Shown: positions 16,056 to 24,753 of the stretch, piece by piece
Numbering within the stretch: the first letter of the stretch is position 1
Layout of the letters: each line of letters opens with the position of its first letter
Notes under the pieces: model-generated
Seen by the model: only the letters and a program-made list of their open reading frames with translations
Told to the model about the DNA's origin: nothing
The model's database searches: none
Translations under genes and position numbers: made by a program
NCBI RefSeq assembly: GCF_022759505.1
Contig: NZ_CP094290.1
Coordinates: forward strand, 1-64,000
DNA length: 64,000 bases
Direction of reading: 5' to 3'
Origin: Georgenia sp. TF02-10
GTDB lineage: Bacteria; Actinomycetota; Actinomycetes; Actinomycetales; Actinomycetaceae

Positions 16056-16856
16056 GTGCCCGAGGGAGACGCGGTCAGGCTGACCGCCCGGCGGCTCGAC
16101 CGGGGGCTGAAGGGCCGGCGGCTGGTCGCCACCGACTTCCGCTGGCCCTCGCTCGCGACCGTCGACCTGACCGGCGCCACCGTCCTCGGCACGGGCACCC
16201 ACGGCAAGCACCTGCTCACCCGGTTCGACCACGACGGCCGCCTCCTGACGCTCCACACCCACCTCAAGATGGAGGGCCGCTGGCGGGTGCACGCGGCGGG
16301 CGCCCGCTGGTCCCTGCCCGCCCGGGACGCCCGGGTCGTGCTGCGCACGGAGGCGACCGAGGCGGTCGGGTTCTCGCTCGCCATCGTCGAGCTGCTGCCG
16401 ACCGCCGACGAGACCTCGGTGATCGGGCACCTCGGTCCCGACCTGCTCGCCGACGGGTGGGACGAGGAGGAGGCGCTGCGCCGGTTGCTTGCGGACCCGG
16501 CCCGGCCGCTCGGCGAGGCGCTGCTCGACCAGACCGTCGTCGCCGGGATCGGCACGATCTACCTCTCCGAGGTGTGCTTCGCCCACGGCGTCCACCCGCT
16601 CACCCCGGTCGGTGAGGTGCGCGACCCGCTCCGGTTGCTGCGGCGCGCGGGTCAGATGCTGCGGATCGGGGTCGCCAACGGGCGCCCGGTGATGACCGGA
16701 GACCGCCGCGAGCCGCTCTGGGTCTACCGACGCCACCGGTTGCCGTGCCGCCGCTGCGCGACCACCGTGGAGGCCGGCCCGGTCGGCGACCGGGCGCGGG
16801 AGCGGACGACGTACTGGTGCCCCTCCTGCCAGCCGCTGCCTGAGAAGTCGCTGTGA
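16056..16856 (+). CDS. nei: Nei2-type DNA glycosylase/AP lyase (Fpg/Nei family)
   Basis: A 266-residue Fpg/Nei-family base-excision repair enzyme. After removal of the initiator residue the N-terminus is PEGD, giving the catalytic proline and glutamate; PEGD rather than PELP is typical of endonuclease VIII. LHTHLKMEGRW supplies the conserved lysine region, DQTVVAGIGTIYLSE is the helix-two-turn-helix, and CRRC with YWCPSC forms the C-terminal zinc finger. GTG 16056 is required to place Pro at position 2. It begins 2 bp after lhr and is almost certainly co-transcribed and translationally coupled with it. Confidence 0.93.
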   Translation: MPEGDAVRLTARRLDRGLKGRRLVATDFRWPSLATVDLTGATVLGTGTHGKHLLTRFDHDGRLLTLHTHLKMEGRWRVHAAGARWSLPARDARVVLRTEATEAVGFSLAIVELLPTADETSVIGHLGPDLLADGWDEEEALRRLLADPARPLGEALLDQTVVAGIGTIYLSEVCFAHGVHPLTPVGEVRDPLRLLRRAGQMLRIGVANGRPVMTGDRREPLWVYRRHRLPCRRCATTVEAGPVGDRARERTTYWCPSCQPLPEKSL

Positions 16857-16905
16857 GCGGCCCGGCGGCGGGAACACCGCGCCGGGTCGCCGACGTTTTC
16901 CTGAC

Positions 16906-17787
16906 ATGTTCCGTCACCGCCACCACAACGGACTGAAGACCGCCGGCCTGTTCGCCGCCATCTTCGGTCTGCTGCTGGCCGTCGGCGGCATGATCGCGGC
17001 GGCCACCAGCAACTCCCTGTTCATCTGGGTCTTCGCACTGATCGGCCTGGCGACCACCGCCTACGGCTACTGGAACTCCGACAAGATCGCCATCCGGGCG
17101 ATGCGTGCCTACCCGGTCTCCGAGGCGCAGGCCCCGGCACTGCACCGGATCGTGCGCGAGCTGTCGCAGCGCGCCGGCCAGCCGGTGCCGCGGATCTACG
17201 TCTCGCCGACCCAGGCGCCCAACGCGTTCGCGACCGGCCGCGACCCCGAGCACGCCGCCGTCGCCGTCACCGAGGGCATCCTCGGCCTGCTCGACGAGCG
17301 CGAGCTGCGCGGCGTCCTCGGCCACGAGCTGATGCACGTCTACAACCGCGACGTGCTCACCTCGTCCGTCGCCGCGGCGATCGCGGGGGTGATCAGCTCG
17401 ATCGGCCAGTTCCTCGCGTTCAGCTCGCTCTTCGGCGGCGACGACGAGCGGCCCAACCCGCTGGCGATGCTCGCCACGGCGCTGCTCGCCCCGTTCGGCG
17501 CCATGGTGATCCAGCTGGCGATCAGCAGGACCAGGGAGTACGACGCCGACGAGGACGGCGCCCGCCTCACCGGCGACCCGCTCGCCCTCGCCTCGGCGCT
17601 GCGGAAGCTGGAGCTCGGGACCCGGCGCGCGCCGCTCCCGCCGACGCCGCAGCTGCAGAACGCGAGCCACCTGATGATCGCCAACCCGTTCCGCGCCCAG
17701 GACGTGTCGCGGCTGTTCTCCACCCACCCGCCGATGGCCGACCGGGTCGCCCGGCTCGAGGCGATGGCGGGGCACAGCCTGCGCTGA
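16906..17787 (+). CDS. htpX: Membrane zinc metalloprotease HtpX
   Basis: A 293-residue HtpX (M48B). Two N-terminal transmembrane helices (residues about 10-55) precede the catalytic HELMH at 140-144 and the downstream glutamate region REYDADEDGA. A hydrophobic pair of segments lies between them. The C-terminal STHPPMADRVARLEAM is the family ending. It degrades misfolded membrane proteins at the cytoplasmic face. ATG 16906 gives the canonical N-terminus MFRHRHHNGLKT. An imperfect G+C-rich inverted repeat lies in the 49-bp gap after the glycosylase gene. It converges with clgR. Confidence 0.95.
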   Translation: MFRHRHHNGLKTAGLFAAIFGLLLAVGGMIAAATSNSLFIWVFALIGLATTAYGYWNSDKIAIRAMRAYPVSEAQAPALHRIVRELSQRAGQPVPRIYVSPTQAPNAFATGRDPEHAAVAVTEGILGLLDERELRGVLGHELMHVYNRDVLTSSVAAAIAGVISSIGQFLAFSSLFGGDDERPNPLAMLATALLAPFGAMVIQLAISRTREYDADEDGARLTGDPLALASALRKLELGTRRAPLPPTPQLQNASHLMIANPFRAQDVSRLFSTHPPMADRVARLEAMAGHSLR

Positions 17788-17829
17788 CGCCCCCGGAGCC
17801 GGTAGGAGCCGGCTGGATCGCGGCGACCG

Positions 17830-18135
17830 TCAGGCGGCGGAGGCGACGACCTCGTCGCGCTGCGGTCGCGGCGCGATCGGCGTCGGCTGCGGCACGGCGC
17901 CCTCCTCGACGGCGACCGCGTCGGCGACGTCACGGAGCACCTGGGAGAGCGGGACGTCGAGGGCGTCGCACAGCGAGGCGAGCAGCTCGGAGGACGCCTC
18001 CTTCTGGCCGCGCTCGATCTCGGAGATGTAACCGAGGCTCACCCGGGCCGTGCCCGACACCTCGCGCAGCGTGAGACCGAGCTCCGAGCGGCGCTCACGG
18101 AGCACGTCGCCGAGCGTCCGGCGGAACAGCGCCAT
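17830..18135 (-). CDS. clgR: XRE-family regulator ClgR (clp gene regulator)
   Basis: A 101-residue protein with one Cro/CI-type helix-turn-helix: [20 protein letters not shown], then [21 protein letters not shown], then [17 protein letters not shown]. This matches ClgR, which activates clpP and other proteostasis genes in actinobacteria. The C-terminus is VVASAA; the Ala-Ala end of ClgR is known in Streptomyces to target it for ClpP degradation. It starts at ATG 18135, 59 bp downstream of cinA, and fits the pgsA-cinA-clgR order of related genomes. Confidence 0.92.
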   Translation of the reverse strand: MALFRRTLGDVLRERRSELGLTLREVSGTARVSLGYISEIERGQKEASSELLASLCDALDVPLSQVLRDVADAVAVEEGAVPQPTPIAPRPQRDEVVASAA

Positions 18136-18194
18136 CCCGTTCTCCCTTCTCGTCGTGCGGAGGTGGGCCGCAGGCCCGTCCGTGTGTCCCAACG

Positions 18195-18734
18195 CTACCC
18201 GAGCGTCGGATCTTCCGCTCCCCGCCCGGCCGGTGCGGCCTCGGACTCCCCCATCATCACCGCCAGCGCCGACAGGGCGGCGTCGATCGCTCGCTCCTGG
18301 ATCCGCTCCCGATCGCCGTCGAGGTCGAGTGGCACCACCTTCGTCCCGTTCGGGCCCGCGACGGCGACGAAGACGGTCCCCACCGGCTTCCCCTCCTGGG
18401 TGTCGGGCCCGGCCACCCCCGTCGTCGAGATGCCGTACGTCGTCCCGAGCAGGTCGCGGACGCCGTTCGCCATCGACTCCGCGCATTCACCGGACACGAC
18501 GCCGTGCTCGTCGACGAGGGCCTCCGGGACGTCGAGGACCCGGATCTTCGCGTCCGTCGCGTAGGTGACGACACCGCCGACGAACGCCCCCGACGACCCC
18601 GGCACGTCGGTGAGGCGGGCGGCCAGCCGGCCCCCCGTGAGCGACTCGGCGGTCGCCACGGTGTGGTCGGCGTCGACGAGGCGGTCGAGGAGCGGCTCCC
18701 ACTGCTGGGGCTCCTCGGTGGTGTCGGAGGTCAT
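18195..18734 (-). CDS. cinA: CinA C-terminal domain protein (nicotinamide-nucleotide amidase, PncC-like)
   Basis: A 179-residue CinA/PncC domain without the N-terminal molybdopterin-binding-like domain. Hallmarks are [22 protein letters not shown] (Ser of ESLTGG is the nucleophile), [18 protein letters not shown] and STTGVAGPD. The enzyme deamidates nicotinamide mononucleotide to nicotinate mononucleotide in NAD recycling, linking it functionally to the salvage operon at 4.9-7.5 kb. The C-terminal 15 residues are variable. In relatives it lies directly after pgsA; here a 5-kb nuclease gene intervenes. Confidence 0.92.
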   Translation of the reverse strand: MTSDTTEEPQQWEPLLDRLVDADHTVATAESLTGGRLAARLTDVPGSSGAFVGGVVTYATDAKIRVLDVPEALVDEHGVVSGECAESMANGVRDLLGTTYGISTTGVAGPDTQEGKPVGTVFVAVAGPNGTKVVPLDLDGDRERIQERAIDAALSALAVMMGESEAAPAGRGAEDPTLG

Positions 18735-18750
18735 CCCCCGATCGTAGAGG

Positions 18751-18795
18751 CACGGAGGTCCCCGCCCCGGCCGTGGCCGGGAGGGGACCTCCGTG
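18751..18795. terminator. Strong 13-bp hairpin after the nuclease gene
   Basis: CACGGAGGTCCCC (18751-18763) pairs perfectly with GGGGACCTCCGTG (18783-18795) around a 19-nt loop. It lies between the stop of the nuclease gene (18832) and the cinA start (18734). It most likely ends the nuclease transcript. There is no U-run, as is common in actinobacteria. Confidence 0.65.
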
Positions 18796-18831
18796 TTCCT
18801 CAGGTGTTGCTGGGCGGCTGGTCGTGCAGGG

Positions 18832-21800
18832 TCAGCGCCGGACCCGGATCGTCCGCTTGACCGTCGCGCCCTTCAGCGCGGCACTGCCGGCGTAGCGGAT
18901 GGTCAGCACCTTCTTGCCCTTGGTGCCGAACGCCGGGAGGCGGAGCCTGACCCTGCCGTTGACCACCTGCTTGCTGACCTTCTTGATGCCCTTGGCGTTG
19001 ACGGTCACCGTGCCGCCGACCTTGATGCCGTCGGCGTTGGCCACCGTGACGGTCACCCAGGCCCGGGTCTTCCTGACCTTGACCTTCTTGGGCGTCACCT
19101 TCGCGGTCATCCTCACCGAGCCCTTGGCCACCTTGGGCGTCGCGGCGGACGTCGCCACCCCGTCGGTGTAGCCGTCGGCGGAGGCGGTGACCCGGAGGCT
19201 GATCCGCTTGCCGACGTGGCCGGCCCGCAGCTTCAGCCTCGTCCCGGTGGCGCCGGCGATCGGGGTGCCGTCCGCCAGCCACTGGAAGGCCACGTCCTCG
19301 GCCTCCGGCGTCCACTCACCGGGGGTGCCGGTGAGCGTCTTGCCGACCTGCGCCTTGCCGGTGACCGTCGGCGCCGTCTCGTTGACGACGGCCGGGACGG
19401 CCGCCGCCACGGTGATCGGGACGATCACCTCGGTGCCCGTCTCCGGGCCGACGAGCAGCAGCTCGACCTCACCGACCGGCGTGGTCACCGGCAGCGTGAC
19501 GTCCACGTGGGCGGTGCCGTACTGGTCGTAACGGACGGTGCCGATGGTGTTGTCGACCGGCGCCGAGCCGATCTCCTCACCGTCGAGCATGACCAGGATC
19601 GTGTCGTCCTGGACGTCGTAGACCGGGTCCTCGGGGTTGACCCGACCGGACATCGCCAGCGACGCCACGTCGAACACGACCTGGTCCCCGGCTTCGTAAA
19701 CCTCCGGAGCACCCTCCGGGAACTCGACCTCGACCCCGCGCTGCTCGTAGTCGACCGGGAGCGGCTCGTCACCCTCTTCGGTGTTGGCGAACTCCTCCAT
19801 GTAGTCGACCATCGCCTGCAGGTCGACCTTGCCGGTGTCGCGCTTCTGCGTGCCGTTGGCCAGCTCGTGGAAGTTGTCGCCACCGGTGGACAGGAACGAG
19901 TTTACCGTGACCGAGTACGTCGCCTCGGGGTCGATCGGCTCGCCGTCGAGCCACATCCCCGTGACCTCGCCCTGGAAGGTCTCGGTGCTGCCCACCGTGA
20001 CCGGGGTCTCGACGTAGGTGTACTTGAAGCCCTCCGAGACGCCCAGCTTGAGGAACGGCCGCGAGGGCACGGCACCGGCCGTGGTCCGCTGCCACTGCTG
20101 CTCCAGCACCGTCTCGATCTGGGCGCCCGTGAGCTGCATGTTGATCAGCGTGTTGGCGAACGGCTGGACGTTGGCGGCCTGCCGGTAGGTGACGTCGCGC
20201 GGACCGTCGCCGTCGGCGGAGCCGTCCATGTCGGCCCGCAGACCGCCCGGGTTCATGAACGCGATCTGCGCGCTCCCGGCCTCCTGCGTCTCGGTCGCCC
20301 AGCGCTGCACCTCGGCCACGAGGTTGCCCAGCGTCGACTCGCCACCGCGGTTCTCGTCCGCGAGCGGCGGCGCCGGCGGCGGTGCCGGGACCGGGAGCTT
20401 CGCCCGGCCGAACCGGTCCTCGATCTGGCCCAGCTCGACCGCTCCCAGCACGTCCGCCTCGGTCTTCGCGTCGGCGACGATCTGCTCGACGACCGGGTCG
20501 GGGGTGTAGCCCTGGTTGACCAGCGGCAGCAGCGCGGCGGTGACGTCGAGGACCTCGTTGGTGGCGGGGTCGACGTCGAACACCAGCTGGTTCAGCGCGG
20601 TGCCGTACTGGCCGGCCGAGACCACCGGGCGGCCACCGATCTCGCAGTTGTAGGCGAGGTGGGTGTGGCCGGAGATGATCGCGTCCACGTCGTCGTCGAC
20701 GCCGGTGACGATGCTGCCGAACGCCGACGCCGGATCGTCGTCCATGGTGTCGCAGCTGGTGCTGGACGCGCCCTCGTGCACCAGCATCACCACGATGTCG
20801 GCGCCGTCGGCCCGCAGCTCGTCGGCGTACTGGTTGGTCGACTCCACGATGTCCTCGACCGTGATGTCGGCGATGCCGCCGGGGCTGACCAGCGACTTGA
20901 GCTCCTCGGTGGTCGCACCGACGAAGCCGACCTGCACGCCGTCGCGCTCGGTCATCCAGGTCGCCGGCACGGCCGGGTCACCCGTCGACGTGAGCGTCAG
21001 GTTGGCCGAGATGTACTCCCACTCGGCGCCACCCTCGGGGTGGTCCGCGTTCATCACCCGGTCGACCAGGTCCTCGTATCCCTGGTCGAGCTCGTGGTTG
21101 CCGACCGCGGAGACGTCGAGACCGGCCTCGTTGAGCGCGTCGATCGTCGGCTTGTCCTTCTGGATGAAGGACTCGAACGTCGACGCACCGATCAGGTCAC
21201 CCGCAGCCGCGAACACCGTCGGGTAGTCCGCCTCCAGCTCCTTGACCGCCCCGGCGAGGACCGCGGCGCCGGCGGCGTTGTTGCCGTCGGCCGCCAGCCG
21301 ACCGTGGAAGTCGTTGATGCCCAGCACCTGGATCTGCTTCGGCCCGTCCGCCTCGAGGGCGTCGAGGCCGACGATCTCCGGGTTGTGGTCGGAGGCGCTG
21401 TACGGCTGCTCGGTGTAGAGGATGGTCGCGTTGTAGTTGTAGCGGCTGTACTGGTTGAACACCGTCTCGTTGGCGTTGATCTCCCAGATGTCGACGCCGT
21501 CGACCATCGCCGCGGCCGCCTCGTTCGCGACCACGTGGTCGAGCGAGCCGACCTGGCCGTCGAAGTTGTAGCTGTGCTCGCCCTCCGGCGCGACCCGGCT
21601 GTAGCCGTCCTCGTAGAGGACCTGCATCGGGTCCTCCTGCGAGTAGGCGTTGAAGTCACCGGTCAGGAAGACCGCCTCGACGCCCCGGTCGGCCGCGAGC
21701 TCGTCGGCGTACGCCGACAGCGCCTCGGCCTGCGCGATCCGGTCCGGGTTGGCGTTGCCCTGGCCGGTGCCGTCGTTGGCGCCCGAGCCCTTCGACTTGA

Positions 21801-23886
21801 AGTGGTTCACGATGACGGCGAACTCGCTGCCCTCGGCGCCGCCGGCGGGCCTGAACACGGCCGCGAACGGCTCGCGGGCGTTGTCGAAGACCGCCTCACC
21901 GAAGAGCATGTCGGCCTCGCCGACCTGCTCGACGGCCGCCGGCTTGTAGATGAAGCCGGTGCGGATGACGTCCTGCTCGGCGACGTTGGCGGGCTCGGAG
22001 GCCGAGGCCGGGGACGCCACGTAGTCCCAGACGTCCGAGCCGGCGTCGTCGTTGAGGGCGTCGACCAGCGTGCTGAGCGCCTCGTCGCGGTCGTGGCCGT
22101 CGACGACCAGGCTGTTCTCGATCTCCTCGACCGAGACGATGTCGGCGTCGAGGGCGTTGATCGCGTTGACGATCTTCGTCTCCTGGCGGTCGAAGCTCTC
22201 CTCGTCCCAGGCGCCTCGGGCGTCGCAGCCGGTCCGCACGGCGATCGGGTTGTTCTCGCGGTCGACGTACGGCTGGCAGCCGGCCAGGTCCTCACCCAGC
22301 GTGGTGAAGTAGTTGAGCACGTTGAACGTCGCCAGCGTGAAGTCGCCACCGACCTCCTCCGGCGCGGCCGGACGGCCCTGCTCGAAGGTGACCAGGCCGG
22401 TCGGCTCCTCGACGACCTGCTCGGCCGGCTGCACCTTCCAGCCGAAGCGGTAGTCGAGGATCACCGGCTGGTCGAAGGTGACCGCGGCGCCGACCCGGAC
22501 GTGGTGGTCCGGCGTGTGGTACGGGAACGGCGTGTTCCGCGCCGGCACCGTCGGCGGGTTGTCGGTGTTCCAGTACGTCGTGCTGGAGCCGTCGTCGAGG
22601 ACCACCCGGTGCGCGTTGTTGTAGGCGACCCGGGCGGCGATGGCGTCCGTGTCCTGCGCGTCGATGATCTCCGTCGGCGTGACCAGCGGCTCGGTGGAGT
22701 TGGCCGCGAGGCCGATCTCGCCGAAGAAGTTGTTGCTGGTGCTGTTCGGCGGGTTGTACGCGGAGCCGTCGTGCACGTCGGTGACGGTGAAGTCGCCGGT
22801 CGGCAGGAACGCCTCGCCCTCGTGCTCCTCGCGTGCGGCCTCGAGCGCCGCGCCGGTCAGGCACGCGGTGCCCGGCAGTGCGCAGTCGGTGCCCGGGATC
22901 GTGGTGTTGGGCTCCACGTCGCCGAGGTCGGCGACCTCGGTCACGGTGCTCGCGGTGATCTCGGTGAGCGTGCCGAACTCCGACACGACACCCTCGACCT
23001 CGACCGAGTCCCCGATCTCCAGCGTCGACTCGTCGAACGTCGGCCCGAAGACGAACACGCCGTCGGAGGCGCCGGGCGTGGTGTCCGGGCCCGGGGTCTG
23101 CAGGTAGAAGCCGTTGAACCCACCGGTCGGGTACGTCGCGGTGACGACACCCTCGGTGATCACGGTGTCGCCGACCATCGGCGACGCGGCACCGGTGCCC
23201 TGGACCTCGGCGATGGTCGCCTCGACCGGGTCACCACCGCCGCCCGGGCCGCCGCCCTCGCCACCGGAGTTGGTGGGGCTGGGTGCGGCGAGGGAGAAGT
23301 CGTCGGCGTTGTTGTCGGTGTCGGTGCCCGCCTCGTCGCGGTTGAGCGAGCTCGTGGAGCTCGCCGCCCCGGCCGGCGCACCCTCGAAGCTGGCGGCCCC
23401 GGACGCGCCCACGAAGTCGACGATCCCGGCCGTCCCGGAGGTGTCGCCGGAGGTCGTGATGATGGTCGTCCCCTCCTGGAGGGCGACCTGACCGCCCGCG
23501 GCGGCCATGCTGAAGGAGGCGGTCGTGTCCGGCGTCGGCAGCGCCACGCCGTTGCCGCCGGTCGCGCTCATCTGGATCAGCCAGTGCTCGCCGGCCGGGA
23601 CGCTCCCGGACAACGCGAACGGAGGACCACCCGAGTTGCCGTTGGCGGCGCGGTAGTGGATCGCCAGGCCGGAGAGGCTGATGTCCTCGTCCGTCGGGTT
23701 GTAGAGCTCGACGAAGTCGGCGTTGAAGGTGGCACCGCCGTTGCCGCCGGCGCCGTAGACCTCGGAGATGACGAGGGCGGTGCCGTCCGGGTTGGCGTGG
23801 GCGGTGGGTGTCGCGAGGAACGAAAGACCAGTGACGCTGAGTCCGAGCCCGACGGCTCCGACCACTAGCTGCTTCGGTGAGGGCAT
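18832..23886 (-). CDS. Secreted multidomain nuclease / 5'-nucleotidase
   Basis: A 1684-residue exported protein starting at ATG 23886, where GGAAAG precedes it and a signal peptide follows (MPSPKQLVVGAVGLGLSVTG). Domains in order: lamin-tail domain (about 35-160, LVISEVYG, FVELYNPTDE); OB-fold as in ExeM/NucH nucleases (about 220-320); endonuclease/exonuclease/phosphatase domain (about 510-840: TFNVLNYF, SVEEIENS, LTGDFNAYSQ, SDHNPEIVG); metallophosphatase of 5'-nucleotidases (from about 850: INDFHGRL, AAGDLIGAS, GNHELDQGY, SGHTHLAYN); 5'-nucleotidase C-terminal domain (about 1170-1400); and Ig-like repeats ending in basic strands. It can plausibly cut extracellular DNA and dephosphorylate the nucleotides. 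It sits between pgsA and cinA, which are usually adjacent. Confidence 0.93.
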   Translation of the reverse strand: MPSPKQLVVGAVGLGLSVTGLSFLATPTAHANPDGTALVISEVYGAGGNGGATFNADFVELYNPTDEDISLSGLAIHYRAANGNSGGPPFALSGSVPAGEHWLIQMSATGGNGVALPTPDTTASFSMAAAGGQVALQEGTTIITTSGDTSGTAGIVDFVGASGAASFEGAPAGAASSTSSLNRDEAGTDTDNNADDFSLAAPSPTNSGGEGGGPGGGGDPVEATIAEVQGTGAASPMVGDTVITEGVVTATYPTGGFNGFYLQTPGPDTTPGASDGVFVFGPTFDESTLEIGDSVEVEGVVSEFGTLTEITASTVTEVADLGDVEPNTTIPGTDCALPGTACLTGAALEAAREEHEGEAFLPTGDFTVTDVHDGSAYNPPNSTSNNFFGEIGLAANSTEPLVTPTEIIDAQDTDAIAARVAYNNAHRVVLDDGSSTTYWNTDNPPTVPARNTPFPYHTPDHHVRVGAAVTFDQPVILDYRFGWKVQPAEQVVEEPTGLVTFEQGRPAAPEEVGGDFTLATFNVLNYFTTLGEDLAGCQPYVDRENNPIAVRTGCDARGAWDEESFDRQETKIVNAINALDADIVSVEEIENSLVVDGHDRDEALSTLVDALNDDAGSDVWDYVASPASASEPANVAEQDVIRTGFIYKPAAVEQVGEADMLFGEAVFDNAREPFAAVFRPAGGAEGSEFAVIVNHFKSKGSGANDGTGQGNANPDRIAQAEALSAYADELAADRGVEAVFLTGDFNAYSQEDPMQVLYEDGYSRVAPEGEHSYNFDGQVGSLDHVVANEAAAAMVDGVDIWEINANETVFNQYSRYNYNATILYTEQPYSASDHNPEIVGLDALEADGPKQIQVLGINDFHGRLAADGNNAAGAAVLAGAVKELEADYPTVFAAAGDLIGASTFESFIQKDKPTIDALNEAGLDVSAVGNHELDQGYEDLVDRVMNADHPEGGAEWEYISANLTLTSTGDPAVPATWMTERDGVQVGFVGATTEELKSLVSPGGIADITVEDIVESTNQYADELRADGADIVVMLVHEGASSTSCDTMDDDPASAFGSIVTGVDDDVDAIISGHTHLAYNCEIGGRPVVSAGQYGTALNQLVFDVDPATNEVLDVTAALLPLVNQGYTPDPVVEQIVADAKTEADVLGAVELGQIEDRFGRAKLPVPAPPPAPPLADENRGGESTLGNLVAEVQRWATETQEAGSAQIAFMNPGGLRADMDGSADGDGPRDVTYRQAANVQPFANTLINMQLTGAQIETVLEQQWQRTTAGAVPSRPFLKLGVSEGFKYTYVETPVTVGSTETFQGEVTGMWLDGEPIDPEATYSVTVNSFLSTGGDNFHELANGTQKRDTGKVDLQAMVDYMEEFANTEEGDEPLPVDYEQRGVEVEFPEGAPEVYEAGDQVVFDVASLAMSGRVNPEDPVYDVQDDTILVMLDGEEIGSAPVDNTIGTVRYDQYGTAHVDVTLPVTTPVGEVELLLVGPETGTEVIVPITVAAAVPAVVNETAPTVTGKAQVGKTLTGTPGEWTPEAEDVAFQWLADGTPIAGATGTRLKLRAGHVGKRISLRVTASADGYTDGVATSAATPKVAKGSVRMTAKVTPKKVKVRKTRAWVTVTVANADGIKVGGTVTVNAKGIKKVSKQVVNGRVRLRLPAFGTKGKKVLTIRYAGSAALKGATVKRTIRVRR

Positions 23887-24028
23887 GAAGGCACTTTCCG
23901 CGAGGTGGGCACGACTCGGGCAGGCCGGTGTCCGGGTGGCCCGGACGACCGACGGGCGGGGAAGTGCCCTGACACTAAGCCTGTGCGGGGCCCCTCGGGC
24001 AAGATCCTGAGAGAAACCTGAGGCAACT

Positions 24029-24043
24029 GTTTCGTAACGAAAC
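24029..24043. promoter_or_regulatory. Palindrome upstream of the nuclease gene
   Basis: GTTTCG-TAA-CGAAAC is an inverted repeat with 6-bp arms, about 143 bp upstream of the nuclease start and between it and pgsA. It is A+T-rich relative to its surroundings. It may be an operator for the nuclease, but no regulator can be named with confidence. Confidence 0.4.
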
Positions 24044-24117
24044 CGGAATTTCACCGGCTGGTCGGCGTACCGGTCCAGACCACCGAGCCGGCGGGACGCG
24101 GAGCGGCTCGAGAACGC

Positions 24118-24753
24118 TCAGCGCGCGGCGTCGGCCTTGCCGCCGCGGATCTGGTGCCGCTGCTTCCACACGTCGCGGAAGAACTCGTAGCCCGACCACA
24201 GGGTCAGCGCGAACGCGACGAGGAGCAGCGCGATCCCGACCACCCAGACCACCTCGCCGGGGACGTCGAGCCAGCCGTCGACCTCGAGCAGCGGGAGCGT
24301 GAGCAGGCCGAGGGCGCCGGCCTGGGCGAACGTCTTCCACTTGCCGCTGTTGGCGGCGGCGATGACCACAGATTTGAGGATCGAGAGCCGGAGCAGCGTG
24401 ACCGCCCACTCCCGGACGAGGACGACGATGGTGATCGTCCACATCCACCAGGTGTCCATGATGATCGAGAGCCCGATGAAGGCCATGCCGGTGATCGCCT
24501 TGTCGGCGATGGGGTCGGCGATCTTGCCGAAGTCGGTGACCAGGTTGCGGCTGCGCGCGATGTCGCCGTCGACCTTGTCGGTCACCATCGCGACGAAGAA
24601 GATCCCCCAGGCCACGGTGCGCCACAGCACCGAGTCGCCGCCGTCGACCAGCAGTGCCCAGCCGTAGAAGGGCACCAGGACGATCCGCAGCGTGGTGAGC
24701 GCGTTGGGAAGGTTCCAGTTGCTCGGCTTCGTGCCCGGAGCTCCGTCGGTCAT
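24118..24753 (-). CDS. pgsA: CDP-diacylglycerol-glycerol-3-phosphate 3-phosphatidyltransferase
   Basis: A 211-residue integral membrane CDP-alcohol phosphatidyltransferase. The diagnostic motif D-x2-DG-x2-AR-x8-G-x3-D-x3-D is complete (DKVDGDIAR, then GKIADPIAD). Four to six hydrophobic helices follow, and [18 protein letters not shown] is the typical N-terminus. It forms phosphatidylglycerophosphate for phosphatidylglycerol and cardiolipin. ATG 24753 overlaps the stop of rimO by ATGA, so the two are coupled. The C-terminus is short and basic. Confidence 0.93.
   Translation of the reverse strand: MTDGAPGTKPSNWNLPNALTTLRIVLVPFYGWALLVDGGDSVLWRTVAWGIFFVAMVTDKVDGDIARSRNLVTDFGKIADPIADKAITGMAFIGLSIIMDTWWMWTITIVVLVREWAVTLLRLSILKSVVIAAANSGKWKTFAQAGALGLLTLPLLEVDGWLDVPGEVVWVVGIALLLVAFALTLWSGYEFFRDVWKQRHQIRGGKADAAR

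Noticed and set aside
18190-18210. ClgR binding site (CGC-N-GCG) near clgR
   Set aside because: The arms are separated by 7 nt rather than 5, and the site overlaps the end of cinA.
18793-23868. Very long open frame (about 1690 codons) on the plus strand opposite the nuclease gene
   Set aside because: It mirrors the codon-position G+C bias of the minus-strand gene. Its translation is Val/Asp/Arg-rich with no domain, whereas the minus strand encodes recognisable catalytic motifs.
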